From Onthophagus taurus (lineage: Eukaryota; Arthropoda; Insecta; Coleoptera; Scarabaeidae): 64,000 nt of DNA. Every line of letters begins with the position of its first letter. Position 1 is the first letter of the stretch. Below are positions 46,200-57,193 of the stretch, in pieces. The position numbers and the translations under genes are program-made. The DNA is taken from contig NC_091976.1 of assembly GCF_036711975.1 (NCBI RefSeq), positions 6,758,001 to 6,822,000 on the forward strand. The letters run 5' to 3'. The notes beneath the pieces were generated by a model that was not told the origin of the DNA, did not search any database, and saw only the letters and a list, made by a program, of their open reading frames with translations.

Positions 46200-47224
46200 T
46201 TAAAAACGTTTACACTAGTTGTCATAATTTTTGCTCTAGCAGTATATGTGGTTGAAATTATGCCACCACTTACAGAACCACCATATATTTTTATACAGGG
46301 TGCCCATTATTTATGGAATATAGTATATATCTCGGTAAATGTTGACTTTATAAAAAAACATTTTATACAAAAGTTGTTTAATATTTTATTTGCCATAATA
46401 GGACAGCAACACAACATTCAATTGTTTATATTTCAGAAAACAAATGAGCAACGAATAACACTTGAATTGTTTTAAATGGCAATGTACCCTTTTGTTAGGT
46501 TCATTTGATAGAGATTGTTTTTCTCCAAATTTTAGTACCCTTATATCAGAAAATTTTTGAAAAAATGCAAAAATTGTTTATTAAGAAAATTTTTAGTTTT
46601 TTATGAGTTAATATATTTTTTTATTATTTATGTTGTATTATTTATTTTAAAATATACCTTTGGTATTTATTTTAATAATTAATCTAATAGTAAATGGTCA
46701 GATAATTGTGCAAATATTCTCATTATTAAAAATTTATTGCCACACTTAAACATTGTTTTGCATTCTACGTAAATTAAATGTTTAAATTTAAATTAGTGAT
46801 ATAAAAATTTTTTGATCTATCTGAAAATATTAATCGCTTCAGGTTTGTTTTTCTTCGAGACATTACGCCGACGTCTCGGTTACCGAGAATACTAAGCTCC
46901 ACTATGTCTCGGGCAATGTTTGGGACATAGCAATATTTGCGATGTTGCCGTATTTATACTCCGAAAGCAATCAAAACAGACTAAACGTTTTAAACCCATT
47001 TTATTTAAATTTGCTGCATTTAATAAAAAAATTGAATTCTTTAAATATGATTTACTTTACATTTCACTACCTGGTGATGCATTCCGTTTTTAAAAATTTT
47101 TTAAAACGTGATTTTAGAAACGTTACGCGACATTTTTTGAAAAAACTAAATGCATCACTAAAAACTATATAAAAAAATAGAAATTTTGATATAACAAACA
47201 TACAAAAATTTTAAACGATGGCTG
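46200..47224. other. Noncoding AT-rich stretch
   Basis: A transposon-end-like cagggtgcccattatttat occurs at 46297, and a GC-richer piece with two inverted tctcgg motifs at 46857-46935. No gene is seen. Confidence 0.3.
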
Positions 47225-48953
47225 AATAAAATGGTATTCGTTGTTTTCGCTAATAGGTTATCCTCTTAACTTCCGATTTTTATAAACGAGGTATCAAATG
47301 AAATGGTTTGATGAATGCTATGATTCATGCTACAAATAAACTTTTTCCAACGCCATCTTCCATTTCAAACGATTATCAACTTTTGATTTTCAAAATGCGC
47401 GGTATATTTTTTTTCACGTTATTGGATAGAGATTTTTTTTTCTGGACCCATTGATGCACAATACATTAACATTAATTGTAATTTTAGCAGAGAAAAACAA
47501 TTAAAACATTTTCCGAACATTGTCTGTAATACTGCAGTGTGTCATGGAAGAAAATAACACGCAAAACTGATAACAGTCATTAAATGCTATGTCAATGCCC
47601 GAAGCAGTTGTAAATGATACTTATAAGTGGTTTTCTCATTTATCCAGTGTCACACTACAGTATAATACAAGTGACTTTAAGAGAATGTTCAGGAACTATT
47701 TTAATGTTTTTCTATGCTACTATTACAATTAATGTTGATGTATTGTACATTAATGGATTCAAAAAAAAACTCTATCCAATAGCGTGAAGAAAAACATACC
47801 GAGCAATTTGAAAATCAAATGTTGATAATCGCTAGAAATTGAAGATGGCGTTGGAAAAAGTTTATTTGTAGCATGAATCATAGTATTCATTAAACCATTT
47901 CATTTGATAGCTAGGTCATGAAAATTGGAAGGTAAGTGACAGAGGTACAGCTAGCGGCGTTCTTGTGTGGCAACCTGTGTATACAGGTGTCTTTTCTCTA
48001 CTAAAATTATATTCAAAATGGATGTATTGTATATCAGTGGTTTCAGAAAAACAATCTCTATCCAATGACGTAAAAGAAAATATATAGAGCAATTTGAAAA
48101 GCAAAAGTTAATAGTCGCTTAAAATTGAAGATGGCCTTGGAAAAAATTTATTTGTAGCATAAATCATAGTATTCATGAAACCATTTCGTTTGATACCCCG
48201 CTCATAACAATCGGAATGTAAATGACAGAGTTACAGCTTGGGGCGTTTTTTATATAATAATAAACTAATATAATATAACTTGCGACATGGATTTATACAA
48301 TCGAAATCGAAAGTGGTACAAACGGGTACAAACGATTCTCTACCGAATGGTATTAATAAAATTAGAATAACAAAAAGTGGGGTTCCGGCAATGTTTCAAA
48401 TTTTTTTTATCTCTTTAGGTCCTGAGGTACAAACGAAATTAAAGGTGGCACAAACAAGTACAAACGATTCTCTATCGAATGGTACTAATAAAACTAAAAT
48501 ATCGTAAACTCGGGTTCCAGGTTCACAGAGCTATTTTTGTGTTATTTTCGTGTATGTTTGCATTATTTTGGCGTTTTAGCGGAATTCGAAAGAGATTTTG
48601 AATCGGGCATTTCCACTTTCGTATTGGCCATAATCCTTGGTTTCGAATGCTTTCGAATGAGATATTGTTTATCGAAATCGGTTAACTGATTCTCCTCATT
48701 CTAAAATCCTATCTAATTGGGGGCTAACTTCGCATAGGTGACTTATTGATCAATTCTATATTATGTCATATAGTTACAAATTTTTATGTCCAACGTTAAC
48801 AAAATATTAGTAAAAAGGATTATGTTTTTAGTGAAACCTTTTCTCTCAACAACGAATCGAATAAAACTCTGCTAAATTAGAAAATAAGTTAGAACACAAT
48901 ATAAAAATAAAATGATTTGGTACTTAATAATACGAAATAAAATTTTTTGTTAC

Positions 48954-49280
48954 CATTTTTGCCCAAACGAACAAAGTCATCGTAGATTTAAACTCATTAA
49001 CTTCTACATGTTTAACATCGACTTCAAATTTAACGGTCGTTACGTTCGTATGTTGAGATGGTCGAGCGAATTTATCGTAATTTAACAGCAGATCTTGACG
49101 GAGTTTATCGGTAGATGTCGCATTCCAAAGTGGTTTTGGCCCAATTTCTATTCAAACAAAACATTGATGAACAACTTAATTACTACTTTGTTAAAACTTA
49201 CTTGTTGTCATAAAAGCTGTTGATGATAAATGCAAAAATATTAAAAATACAAAAAACGAGATCAAACTTGATATGTTCAT
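48954..49280 (-). CDS. Receptor gene A, exons 1-2 (signal peptide and N-terminus)
   Basis: Exon 1 49202-49280 (79 nt) encodes a hydrophobic signal (SSLISFFVFLIFLHLSSTAF). After a 54-bp intron, exon 2 48954-49147 (194 nt) gives WNATSTDKLRQDLLLNYDKF, the usual start of the ligand-binding domain, and ends VWAKM in phase 0. The same two exons in gene B have the same phases and exon 2 is also exactly 194 nt, which supports the model. Confidence 0.75.
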
Positions 49281-49550
49281 TATGTTGTTATTCGACCGTT
49301 TCGTTGTTCGTACTACTAAAACTTCGTACTAAATGAAAGACCAGTTTTTATTTGATAATAGTCTTCCATTTCCGGTTTAGACCATGTTATCTCCATTACC
49401 ATTTTTATTAATAGTCGTTTCATTGCCATTTAACGATGCAAATTATGTATGAATTGAAACAAATTTGAATTGGGAACAGAAAAATAACTTTATTTTTAAA
49501 CATTTATGTCTACATTATAAGATTTTCTCGTATTAATAATTAAAAGTAAT

Positions 49551-49586
49551 TTTAAATGGATCCAAAAATAATTGGATCCATTTAAA
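49551..49586. repeat. Perfect hairpin over the stop codon of receptor gene B
   Basis: Arms 49551-49565 and 49572-49586 are exact 15-bp inverse copies (ttggatccatttaaa) with a 6-nt loop. The right arm contains the stop codon (49582-49584). The feature is certain as sequence; a role is not known. Confidence 0.6.
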
Positions 49587-50801
49587 GAGTATATTTCGAT
49601 ATTAGAACGATAAAGATGAGTGTATAAATTAAAAATAAAATTCGATTTATTACTGAAGCTAATAAAATCCAATCATCTTGATATTTTCCTGAATAAAAAT
49701 TTTCTGGTGGTTTATTTCTTTCGTTATCCAAATTAGATTTATCTTGATTTATATAATTTGATAAACCAAGATAAATTCCTAAATGATGGTTTAAAAACTT
49801 TCTCAGCATCGAAGGAACTGGATACTTCTGTGGAGTCGTTGATAAAAAAATTATTAACACAGCATTAATCATTGATAAAGTTGTTATAATCAACGTGGAT
49901 GTGTAAAACTTAACTAAAAAATTAAAATAATTATTAAATAATTACACCAACGTAATTAATTTACCGATTAAAGGCGTATCATTGCCCATAGCTGGTAATT
50001 TTAGTGTAAAATACAGCATTAAAGCAACTATAATCGTGGTTGTAATAACATTTAACAGGATTTTTTCTTCTGATTTTGGTGGTAACCAAAATGATAATAA
50101 AGATAAAATGATAACAACTAAAAATAACAAAATTAAACATTTTGTTAGCAATAAAATAAAAATGTACCAATCAGTGGAGATAAAATCAAACTTTTATAGC
50201 AAGTTGTAATTCTTTTCAGTGTAAAATTAATTACGAGAGTCGGATAAGAATTTCCACAACAAAAATTTCTTGTGTTCATTAAAAGCTCGAAATCGGTTAT
50301 GTGCCATTCCAAAACTTCATCAGGAGTCCGATTATTCTAAACCAACAAAATTAAATGTGAAACTTTTTCTAAAAACCACCTAAATAAAATGTTTAACTAA
50401 CAACAATTGTATTATTTGCATTTCCATAGTACTGCAATTGAACGTGATCGCTGTTATACGCCCAAGATCCAATTATCAATTTACAACGGTGTTGATCAAA
50501 CGGCCACATTTTAAGATTAAAATCGCAAAGTACTGGAAACGTAGTTGTTGGGACCCAAAGAATTTCTCCGTTTTTGAAAACTAATAGATTTGTACTTTCT
50601 TGAGCTATTGCTGTTGTTGTAGCGCTAAAATAATGATTAAAATAATAAATATTATCTTCTTATTGTATTATAGAAAAAAATAATAATAAACCTGTTTTGT
50701 ACAACTAAATCTGGTTGCCAAACTTCATGTGGTGCAACATGAAACATATCAACACCATCGTAATTTTCTGCTTGCCATTTTAATTTATCATCAGTCCAAA
50801 C
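49582..50801 (-). CDS. Nicotinic acetylcholine receptor alpha-like subunit, gene B, exons 3-7
   Basis: Exons (minus): 50692-50801 (110 nt), 50402-50624, 50168-50336 (169 nt), 49965-50117, 49582-49913; with exons 1-2 at 58495-58857 about 426 aa. Exon 4 could end at 50405 instead. Seen: WQPDLVVQN (loop A Tyr replaced by Gln), Cys-loop CDFNLKMWPFDQHRC, GSWAY, NFCCGNSYP (vicinal cysteines kept; Tyr190 position is Asn), SFWLPP ending M1, M2 EEKILLNVITTTIIVALMLY, M3, a ~70-aa loop, and M4 DWILLASVINRILF. Position 9' of M2 is Thr rather than Leu. Lost aromatic-box residues make classical acetylcholine binding by this subunit alone doubtful. Tandem neighbour of gene A, 301 bp downstream of whose start it ends. 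Confidence 0.85.
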
Positions 50802-50871
50802 CTAACAACATATAAATATTATAGAATTAAAAAAATCTTTTTTGATGTTGCATGTTTGGTTGCGTTTTAAA

Positions 50872-51240
50872 AATACAGGGCTTTCCCAAAACTCCGAAGA
50901 CAGAGCTATAAGTTTTGAACAGACTAAATGTAGTAAAAACTACATTCTTAGATAGTTTAGAACTTCCATGCAATGCAAAGTTTCTTTTAGGGGATGGCCA
51001 ACCCTACATTTTTAAATAGCAACCCCACAAACCAAAATCCGATATCTTAATTCTTTCAAGAATTATGAGGTTTTCTTTCGACTGTTGATTTAGAAATCGG
51101 TGATCATTGATGAAAAAATCATTGAAGACGTGCCGCACTTTATCGTAAGCTCTTGTTCTATTCTCAAAGCCACGAATCATTAAAATAGTGATTCTTTCTT
51201 TTTCGGTCAGTTTTTGCGCCATTTTTGGAGTTAATAAAAG
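50872..51240 (-). pseudogene. Transposase N-terminal fragment (mariner/IS630 HTH)
   Basis: MAQKLTEKERITILMIRGFE, then NRTRAYDKVRHVFND: the first helix-turn-helix of IS630/Tc1-type transposases. The catalytic part is absent and the frame continues into unrelated sequence (to 51004). A cagggctttccc string at 50876 may be one terminus. Confidence 0.5.
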
Positions 51241-51429
51241 AAAATTTTAGAAAACAAGTTTGTTTTAACTGAATATTAAAAGAAGATAAGTAGACTTAAA
51301 TTTAATAATAAATACATGAGAAGGAGAGAGATGTAACAGGTGTTTAGTTCGCTCCTCATAAAAGTGTGTTTTTTCACGGTAAATCACATCAGTTTAGAGT
51401 GTTAAACTTTACAATTGATAAAAGATTAG

Positions 51430-52745
51430 TCCAACATGCCGATGACAAGAGAAGTGGTTAATGAGATCAAAGGATTGATTAAAGAAACCTTAAATGAATA
51501 TTTAAAATCTGAGGACGTTTTAAAACCGGCTTGAGAAAAAATTGGACCAAATGTTGGATACCTTTAAAGCGAAAATAACTTCGTTAGAAGATAAGAAGAA
51601 AGTATTAAGCGATAAATTTGATAATTTGGAACAGTATACAAGAAGAAACAGTATTAGAATAATGGGTATTTGTGAGAAGGATGGTGAAGATGTTGAACAG
51701 TTAGTGGGTGAATTCTGTGAAAATAACTTAAATGTTAAATTGAAATCACATTACATTGATCGTTGCCTTCAACTTGAGAAGCCTCATTTCAAGAATAGAG
51801 CTATTTTGGTGAAATTTACGGCATAAAAATATAAATGGGCAGTTATGTGCAACCGTTCGAGGTTAAAAGGAACCAAGTTTTTTGTGGCTGAAGAATTATC
51901 TAAGATTCGTCATACAAATTTTCAACAAGCAGTAAAGTTTTTTGGTAAAAAAATGGTATGGACCTATGATAGTGTGGTTTATGTTGCTGACGGAAAAAGG
52001 AAGCACAGTCTTCGGACTTTGGCGGAGTTGGAGTCCCTGGAATTATGCAAGGGAAAGACAGATTTAGAATCCGTTGGACCTGGTATGTCAGGAGTTGAAG
52101 TTGCCTTGAGATCAAGTTAGTTTTTTATTTTTCAGTGATTATTAGGGATAAACTTATTATGATTATTTTATTTTGTAATTGTATCTATAATTGATATTTC
52201 TTTTTCTGTTTAAGATTACAGTTTATTTCTTTCTTAGTATTAGTTATTGATTTGCATCTTAGTAATGATTTTGGTATGATAGTTAATAGCAATACTGTTT
52301 ATTGTTAATTGGTTGTTATTGATTATGATTATCATTGATCATTAGTTATGATAATCAATTTCTTAGCTTGTTATTCTTATAATTTTGATTCTTTTTTTAC
52401 TGATAGTCGAAGATAACTTTTCCGTTTTAGATTATAAACTCTATAACACACCTGAGAAGCACCTATAATACAAATTAGATAATAATTAATGAGGTTGAGA
52501 CATTTGAACACCAGGTCGCTGGTTCGTCATTGTGCAGATGTAAGGGACTTTATAGTAAGTGAGAATTTTTGTGTTCTTGCAGTTACTGAAACTTAGATTT
52601 GTCCTGATTTTGATTTGAGTCAAGTTTCTATAGATAATTTTACGTTCTTGCATGAGTCTAGGACGACTCATGGGGGAGGAGTGGAAATTTACGTACAATC
52701 TTCTCTTAGGCCTGTGTTGTTGACGATAGCATTTACTGATTCCTT
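51430..52745 (+). pseudogene. LINE ORF1 and start of endonuclease
   Basis: ORF1: a coiled coil (KITSLEDKKKVLSDKFDNLE), then YTRRNSIRIMGICEKDGED (RRM-like), HFKNRAILVKFTA and a C-terminal domain to 52120, with two stops inside. ORF2 begins at 52486 with HLNTRSLVRHCADVRDFI and VLAVTET, a stop, and THGGGVEIYVQSSL, the N-terminal half of an AP-type endonuclease. It is cut near 52745. Confidence 0.65.
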
Positions 52746-52749
52746 GGAA

Positions 52750-53990
52750 TAGTTATGGATCAAAGTGCGAACATCTGCTTGCAATGCTTGGTGGCTTGCT
52801 GGATATCCCTCAAACTGTGGCATCCCTCAGAATATAGCCGTTCATCTGTAGTATATCTTCTAGATATCATTATACTTTCTTTATATGGTTTTCGTCCCAT
52901 ATCCTTTCCGGTCACTGGGACTGGGCTTGGATTAGTGACCTATTCTGTTGTGAATGGTGATGGTACGAAGTACCTGCTCATATGTGTCTTTTCCCGACGC
53001 ACTACCAGTTCCATGCCCCTATTTGTCATCCTAGTAACCAAAAGATCTAAGTGGTAATTATTTTGCAGCTTTCGTTTTCATGGTAAATTTGATCATGGGG
53101 TGTTGCGAATTCAAGTGGTTAAGGAATCACAAAGGTATCATCCACGCAAATATCTCCATGTAGAAATTAGCGATTACTAGTGACAAAGATTACCCCATAG
53201 CTGCTCCTTCTCATTGCTCATAGAATACTTTTTTCCAGCAAAAATATGTAGATGTTAAACAGTACTCCACTAGTCCTGATACATACTTCGGTAGCCCTCC
53301 GGGGTTAGCTTCTGGCAAAGACCATCCACGGTTTCTCTCACTGGTACTTTTACTGATGTTCCACAAGGAAAATTACCCGGATATTCTGAGATATCCTAAA
53401 TGTGTAGGATTTCCGATTCTATTTTTCCTGTAAAAGGAGACAGCATCTTGGCAAGGTGTTTTCCAGATGATACGTTGGAGAATTTATGGCACTCACCATA
53501 AGACGGCGTAGCGGAACATCCGAGTTATGGCTATTAGGTAATCCATAAGTTCTTGGTGGTACTGGGGCCTGTACAAACAAACTTTTCCGTTGTTCTGCTA
53601 GAATTTTATCATTTTTCTTATTATCTTCTCGGGTCGTTCTTGCTTTTCTTATAGGTGGCTGAATCCAAAAGGGTCGTCACCTTGTCGTATTCTTTACAGC
53701 CCATGACCATGATGATGGAATTCACTTTGTCTGCTGGTAAGACGATGATGTCTGTTTTCTCTGATCGTCTATAGTGCCCTTCTTTTGTTGATTGTAAAAA
53801 TTGAGCATGGTGGCTTTACTGATTTAAGTACTCTCGCTATATTTTATCGAATTTTCTCCGCTCTCACCTTCCCACTGCCACTTCGCAGACGAGGTCTTCC
53901 TTGGGAAGCCTCCTTGAAGCGACTGCGAATTCAGTAGGTAATTTCCTCCTCCGTTAATGGAACGCTTCATCGGTTGATGAAGCGTAAATT
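52750..53990 (-). pseudogene. PLE reverse transcriptase relic
   Basis: From right to left on the minus strand: IIVLPADKVNSIIMVMGCKE (about 53740-53690), APVPPRTYGLPNSHNSDVPL, MVSAINSPTYHLEN, and a decayed MGSP-type block with FYMEIF (about 53200-53150). All are signatures of Penelope-like RT. Many stops. The right boundary is at about 53990. Confidence 0.65.
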
Positions 53991-54179
53991 GTAAATTGTT
54001 TAAATTGTTTGTCCCGCCTTGTTTGACCCGGATTTGACAAAAACAACTTGGTTGCCAATTAGTTTTAATTGATACAAGGGTGCATACTCAGTTTCGCTCT
54101 ATTCAACATCTACGGTGAGTGAACCATGAGGTAAGCCTTAGAAGAGTGGAATGGAGGAATAACAATGGATGGCGTAAAA

Positions 54180-54740
54180 CTTAATAAACTCCGGTGCTGA
54201 TGATATCACCCTGATTGCGGCATCAGAAGAGGAGCTTAACGACTTCATCACTCTACTCATCATGCGAGTAGAGCAATGCAGTAATGAAATCAGTCTAAGC
54301 GCGAACAAAAAGAAAACTAAAATTATAATAATTGACCCAGCGAACGATAACAGATCAGAAATAAGTATGATGGGTAATATCGACACAGTCAATACGTTCA
54401 TCTACCTTTACCTTGACTCACTAATCTCTAACGAAGGAGACTCCAGCGGAGGGATTAACAGATGAAACTCTTGACAACGAAAATGAGGCTGATAAGGAGT
54501 CTGGTCTTTTCTCTTTCTTTGCATATCAGAGTGCTGGCCGTTAAGAACAACGAACAAAAAGAAAATCGATGTCCTGGAGATGTTTTGCTGGCCCAGAATA
54601 CTAACAATTTCGTGGACACAGAGGAAAACTAACGAGTCAATATTACAACAACTGAAACCAAAAAAAGATAACAAGTCGTGGTTGCCGAAAGTATTGCAAG
54701 ATTTTTGGACGTAGTGCGAAGAAACGGCCACGAAAGACTT
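54180..54740 (+). pseudogene. RTE-type LINE reverse transcriptase relic
   Basis: SGADDITLIAASEEELNDFI (catalytic ADD kept), EISLSANKKKTKIIIID, NTFIYLYLDSLISNEGDSS, then across breaks CWPLRTTNKKKIDVLEMFCW. This order is typical of the RTs found in many insect craniofacial-development-protein-like annotations. It is cut at 54741 by the next LINE. Confidence 0.65.
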
Positions 54741-57050
54741 ACCTTAGAATAGAATAGAATAAACTTTATTGTGCCAATGCCAGGGCTTACACTCGTCATA
54801 TACAAAAATCAGTACAATTCAACGCACTAACTATAAACTTAAATTACATAGTAACACTGCTACTTAGATATTCATCGACTGTGTAGAACGCATTTCTTAG
54901 CAAAAACTCCCTCATAACATTTAAAAATTTATTTTTCCGGAGTGTTCTAATTTCCGAGAGCAATTTCTTATATAAGACCTGAGCAGTATCTCTTTAGCTT
55001 TTTTGCGTTCCACTCAGTCGACAAAGGTAAACATAAATATTTCCGCAGTTTCGCGTCTCATAATTCTGCAGGTCAGCACGCGTACGGTATTTGTTTCTGT
55101 TATTGTAAATGTATAAAAGACATCCCAAAATAAACACAGATGGTACTGTCAAAACTTTCAGCTGTCTGAAAACGTGACGGCAATCATCTCTATAGCTCAG
55201 CTTTGAAATGACCCTCAAAGCTCTGCGCTGTAGACCAAATATGTGGGAGCTAGCTGTGCTTCCCCCCAAGCAATTATACAATAACTTATAATTGAGTGAA
55301 TCAAGCAGACCTCGGCAGACACCGCAACAACCAATCTGCGCAATAAGAAAATGTTTCGGGCTATCTTTTTCCCTATCTCGGTCACGTAAGCCACAAAATT
55401 CAAATTTGGAGAACTCAGTGTTAACCCCAGAAATTTTGTGGAGGAAAGTTCCTTTAGACTCTAAATCTCAACTAAGGCTCATCTAAATCTAAAGTTTAGA
55501 TGATGGTGTCTAAGACTGAACAGTGATTGGACTGTCTTTTCTTTATTTCAGCAAAGGTCATTGGCAACACACCACACATTTGCTGCCATCAGCAACCCAC
55601 TCGAAGAGGACAACACTTCCTTATACTCATCACCACTCACCAGCAGCGTTGCGTCATCAGCATGTAACAAACATATCACATCCCCGCCCAAATACCTTGG
55701 AAAGTCATTAAAAAAGAGAATAAACAAAAGGGATCTCAAAATTGATCCCTAAAGAACGCCCCTTGTAATAGGAAGACGCGTATCCGTATTTAACTTGTTG
55801 GGATCTACCCGAAAAGTATGATCCTATTAAGGCAACGCTATCTCGAACAAATTGGAACACATGCTCAAGTTTGTAGAATAGTATATCATGAGATACGCTG
55901 TCGAAGGCGCGTGACAGGTCCAAAAACAACGTCGCACAAAAATTTCCGCTTTTCGTAGGCATCATAACAAATTGTTCATGAAATTCTCAACAGCATCCTT
56001 AGTACTCCGACCATAGCGGAAACCAAATTGGTCTTCATGAAGCATATTGTTTGACTCAACATGTGTCATTATTTGCCTGAACATTACACGTTCAAATATT
56101 TGGGATAGTGTTGGGAGTATGTTGATGGGTCGATAATTGGAACAGTCATTTTTATCGCCTCGCTTGAAAACAGGAACAACGGACGCAACCTTTAACGCAT
56201 CAGGCAATATGTAAGAAGATAATGTTAAGAAGATATTGTTGACCAATGTAGTTAAAGGTTTCACAAATAGGCTTATATTGCATTTAATCACCTTTGTTGG
56301 AACACCGTAAATGTCTCGAGTCCCACTAGACTTTAAACTCTGGAGGAGACCTCTAATCTCACATTCCGATACCTGCGCAAACGAAAACGCAGGAACCTCG
56401 TTAAAGTCCGAAGAAGAAACAGCCAGAGGACCAAGCCGAGAAATAATATTATTGGCCTCATTCACAAAGAAATTGTTAAGGATATCAGGGTTTATATTCA
56501 CTGTATTTTGTTTGTTTGCATTTGGTCTATTAAAATTTATAACCGACCAAGTTGCTTTAGATTTATTCAGTCATATTTTTCTTGACTGTTCGATAATGTA
56601 GTTTGCAGCTTTGACAATCTGGCCTTATCTTTCATTTCTCTAAAATTATCGGATTTAAAACGGTTAAAAAAATTTGAAGCCAGGTCATAGTTTTTTCTTA
56701 GCTGACGCAATGTGCTGTCAAACCACTTTATTCCTTCATCACTGTCTTTAACCCGTCCAATAATATACCAATAATATTTTTAAAGCTTACAAAACAGCCG
56801 GATGGGGATCTATAGATACAAATAATGACCGCCATGGTAATCTCACATCGCACAGCCGCTAACTCACAATCAACTTCAACCGAAAGCTTAATTATATTTT
56901 CCAATATACTGCATTTTCGGTTAATTTTAGTAAAAATCGCTACTCCACCAAAGACGAGCGAGCAATCCACCATCCAATCCGCATCCTAAGTTCTAAGTCT
57001 ATATTTTGTAAAAAGTGTTCACATAGTAGTTGGTAAAAGGTGGCATGACT
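54741..57050 (-). pseudogene. LINE of the same family as 19931-29232, 5'-truncated
   Basis: Endonuclease remnant VDCSLVFGGVAIFTK and CIYRSPSGCF (56728-56973); RT: VVPVFKRGDKNDCSNYRPIN, FGFRYGRSTKDAVENF, LFLDLSRAFDSVSHDIL, and LLHADDATLL with His for Tyr at the catalytic box. The C-terminal part ends with YLCRLSGTQKS near 54994. The 3' tail AATAAAG followed by (TATTC)n lies at 54741-54775. Frame breaks near 55960, 55740, 55540 and 55290. Confidence 0.75.
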
Positions 57051-57193
57051 GAAAACAGTGATGAATGAAGAAATACTCTGGAGAGCAACTTATGAAAGCA
57101 CGATTCTCGAATACGAGATTCCGACTAAGAGGAAGAGTTAATTAAGTAACTAGTTTATTTAGACATGGATTGAAATAATTTTGCAATACCGAG

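Larger units (their letters stand above)
44071..48258. mobile_element. TIR element with nested copies of itself and a mariner relic
   Basis: The left end cagggtgtcacacaaaa.. after TA (44069-44070), with cgccccaagctgtaactctg, returns inverted at 47930-48255 (arms about 330 bp). A second, diverged inverted pair of the same sequence lies at about 47225-47490 and 47650-47935. Inside the outer pair is the mariner-like relic (44819-46192). No transposase of its own is seen. The right terminus has lost the last bases. Confidence 0.55.
42760..48301. mobile_element. PLE inserted in the Mutator TIR, 13-bp duplication, later enlarged
   Basis: CGAAATCGAAAGT flanks it at 42747-42759 and 48302-48314. The PLE proper is 42760-44070: inverted arms of about 170 bp (42760-42935 and 43900-44070) around a GIY-YIG frame. 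A second transposon (44071-48258) follows the right arm, leaving only ~40 bp of unassigned sequence before the duplication. Confidence 0.7.
40586..48541. mobile_element. Mutator-like element with 9-bp duplication (element 40595-48532)
   Basis: ATTTTTGTG lies at 40586-40594 and 48533-48541, just outside the inverted ends AGCTCTGTGAACCTGGAA. TIRs are long: 40595-41140 on the left; 48302-48532 plus 42405-42759 on the right, split by a PLE. They contain repeated blocks with tcgataga-gaatcgtttgta and cagcgattttttgattcttc. A 9-bp duplication and TIRs of several hundred bp are the hallmarks of the Mutator superfamily. Confidence 0.75.
30866..48953 (-). other. Intron 2 of receptor gene A (18,088 bp), filled with transposons
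   Basis: The donor GTAACA after exon 2 (48953) and the acceptor TTTTTAAG before exon 3 (30866) join phase 0 to phase 0 and restore the conserved run WAKM-HWNDDKLKW. LINE, PLE and Mutator-like sequences fill it. Alternatively the 5' exons belong to a broken third gene copy, but the exact join argues against this. Confidence 0.7.
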
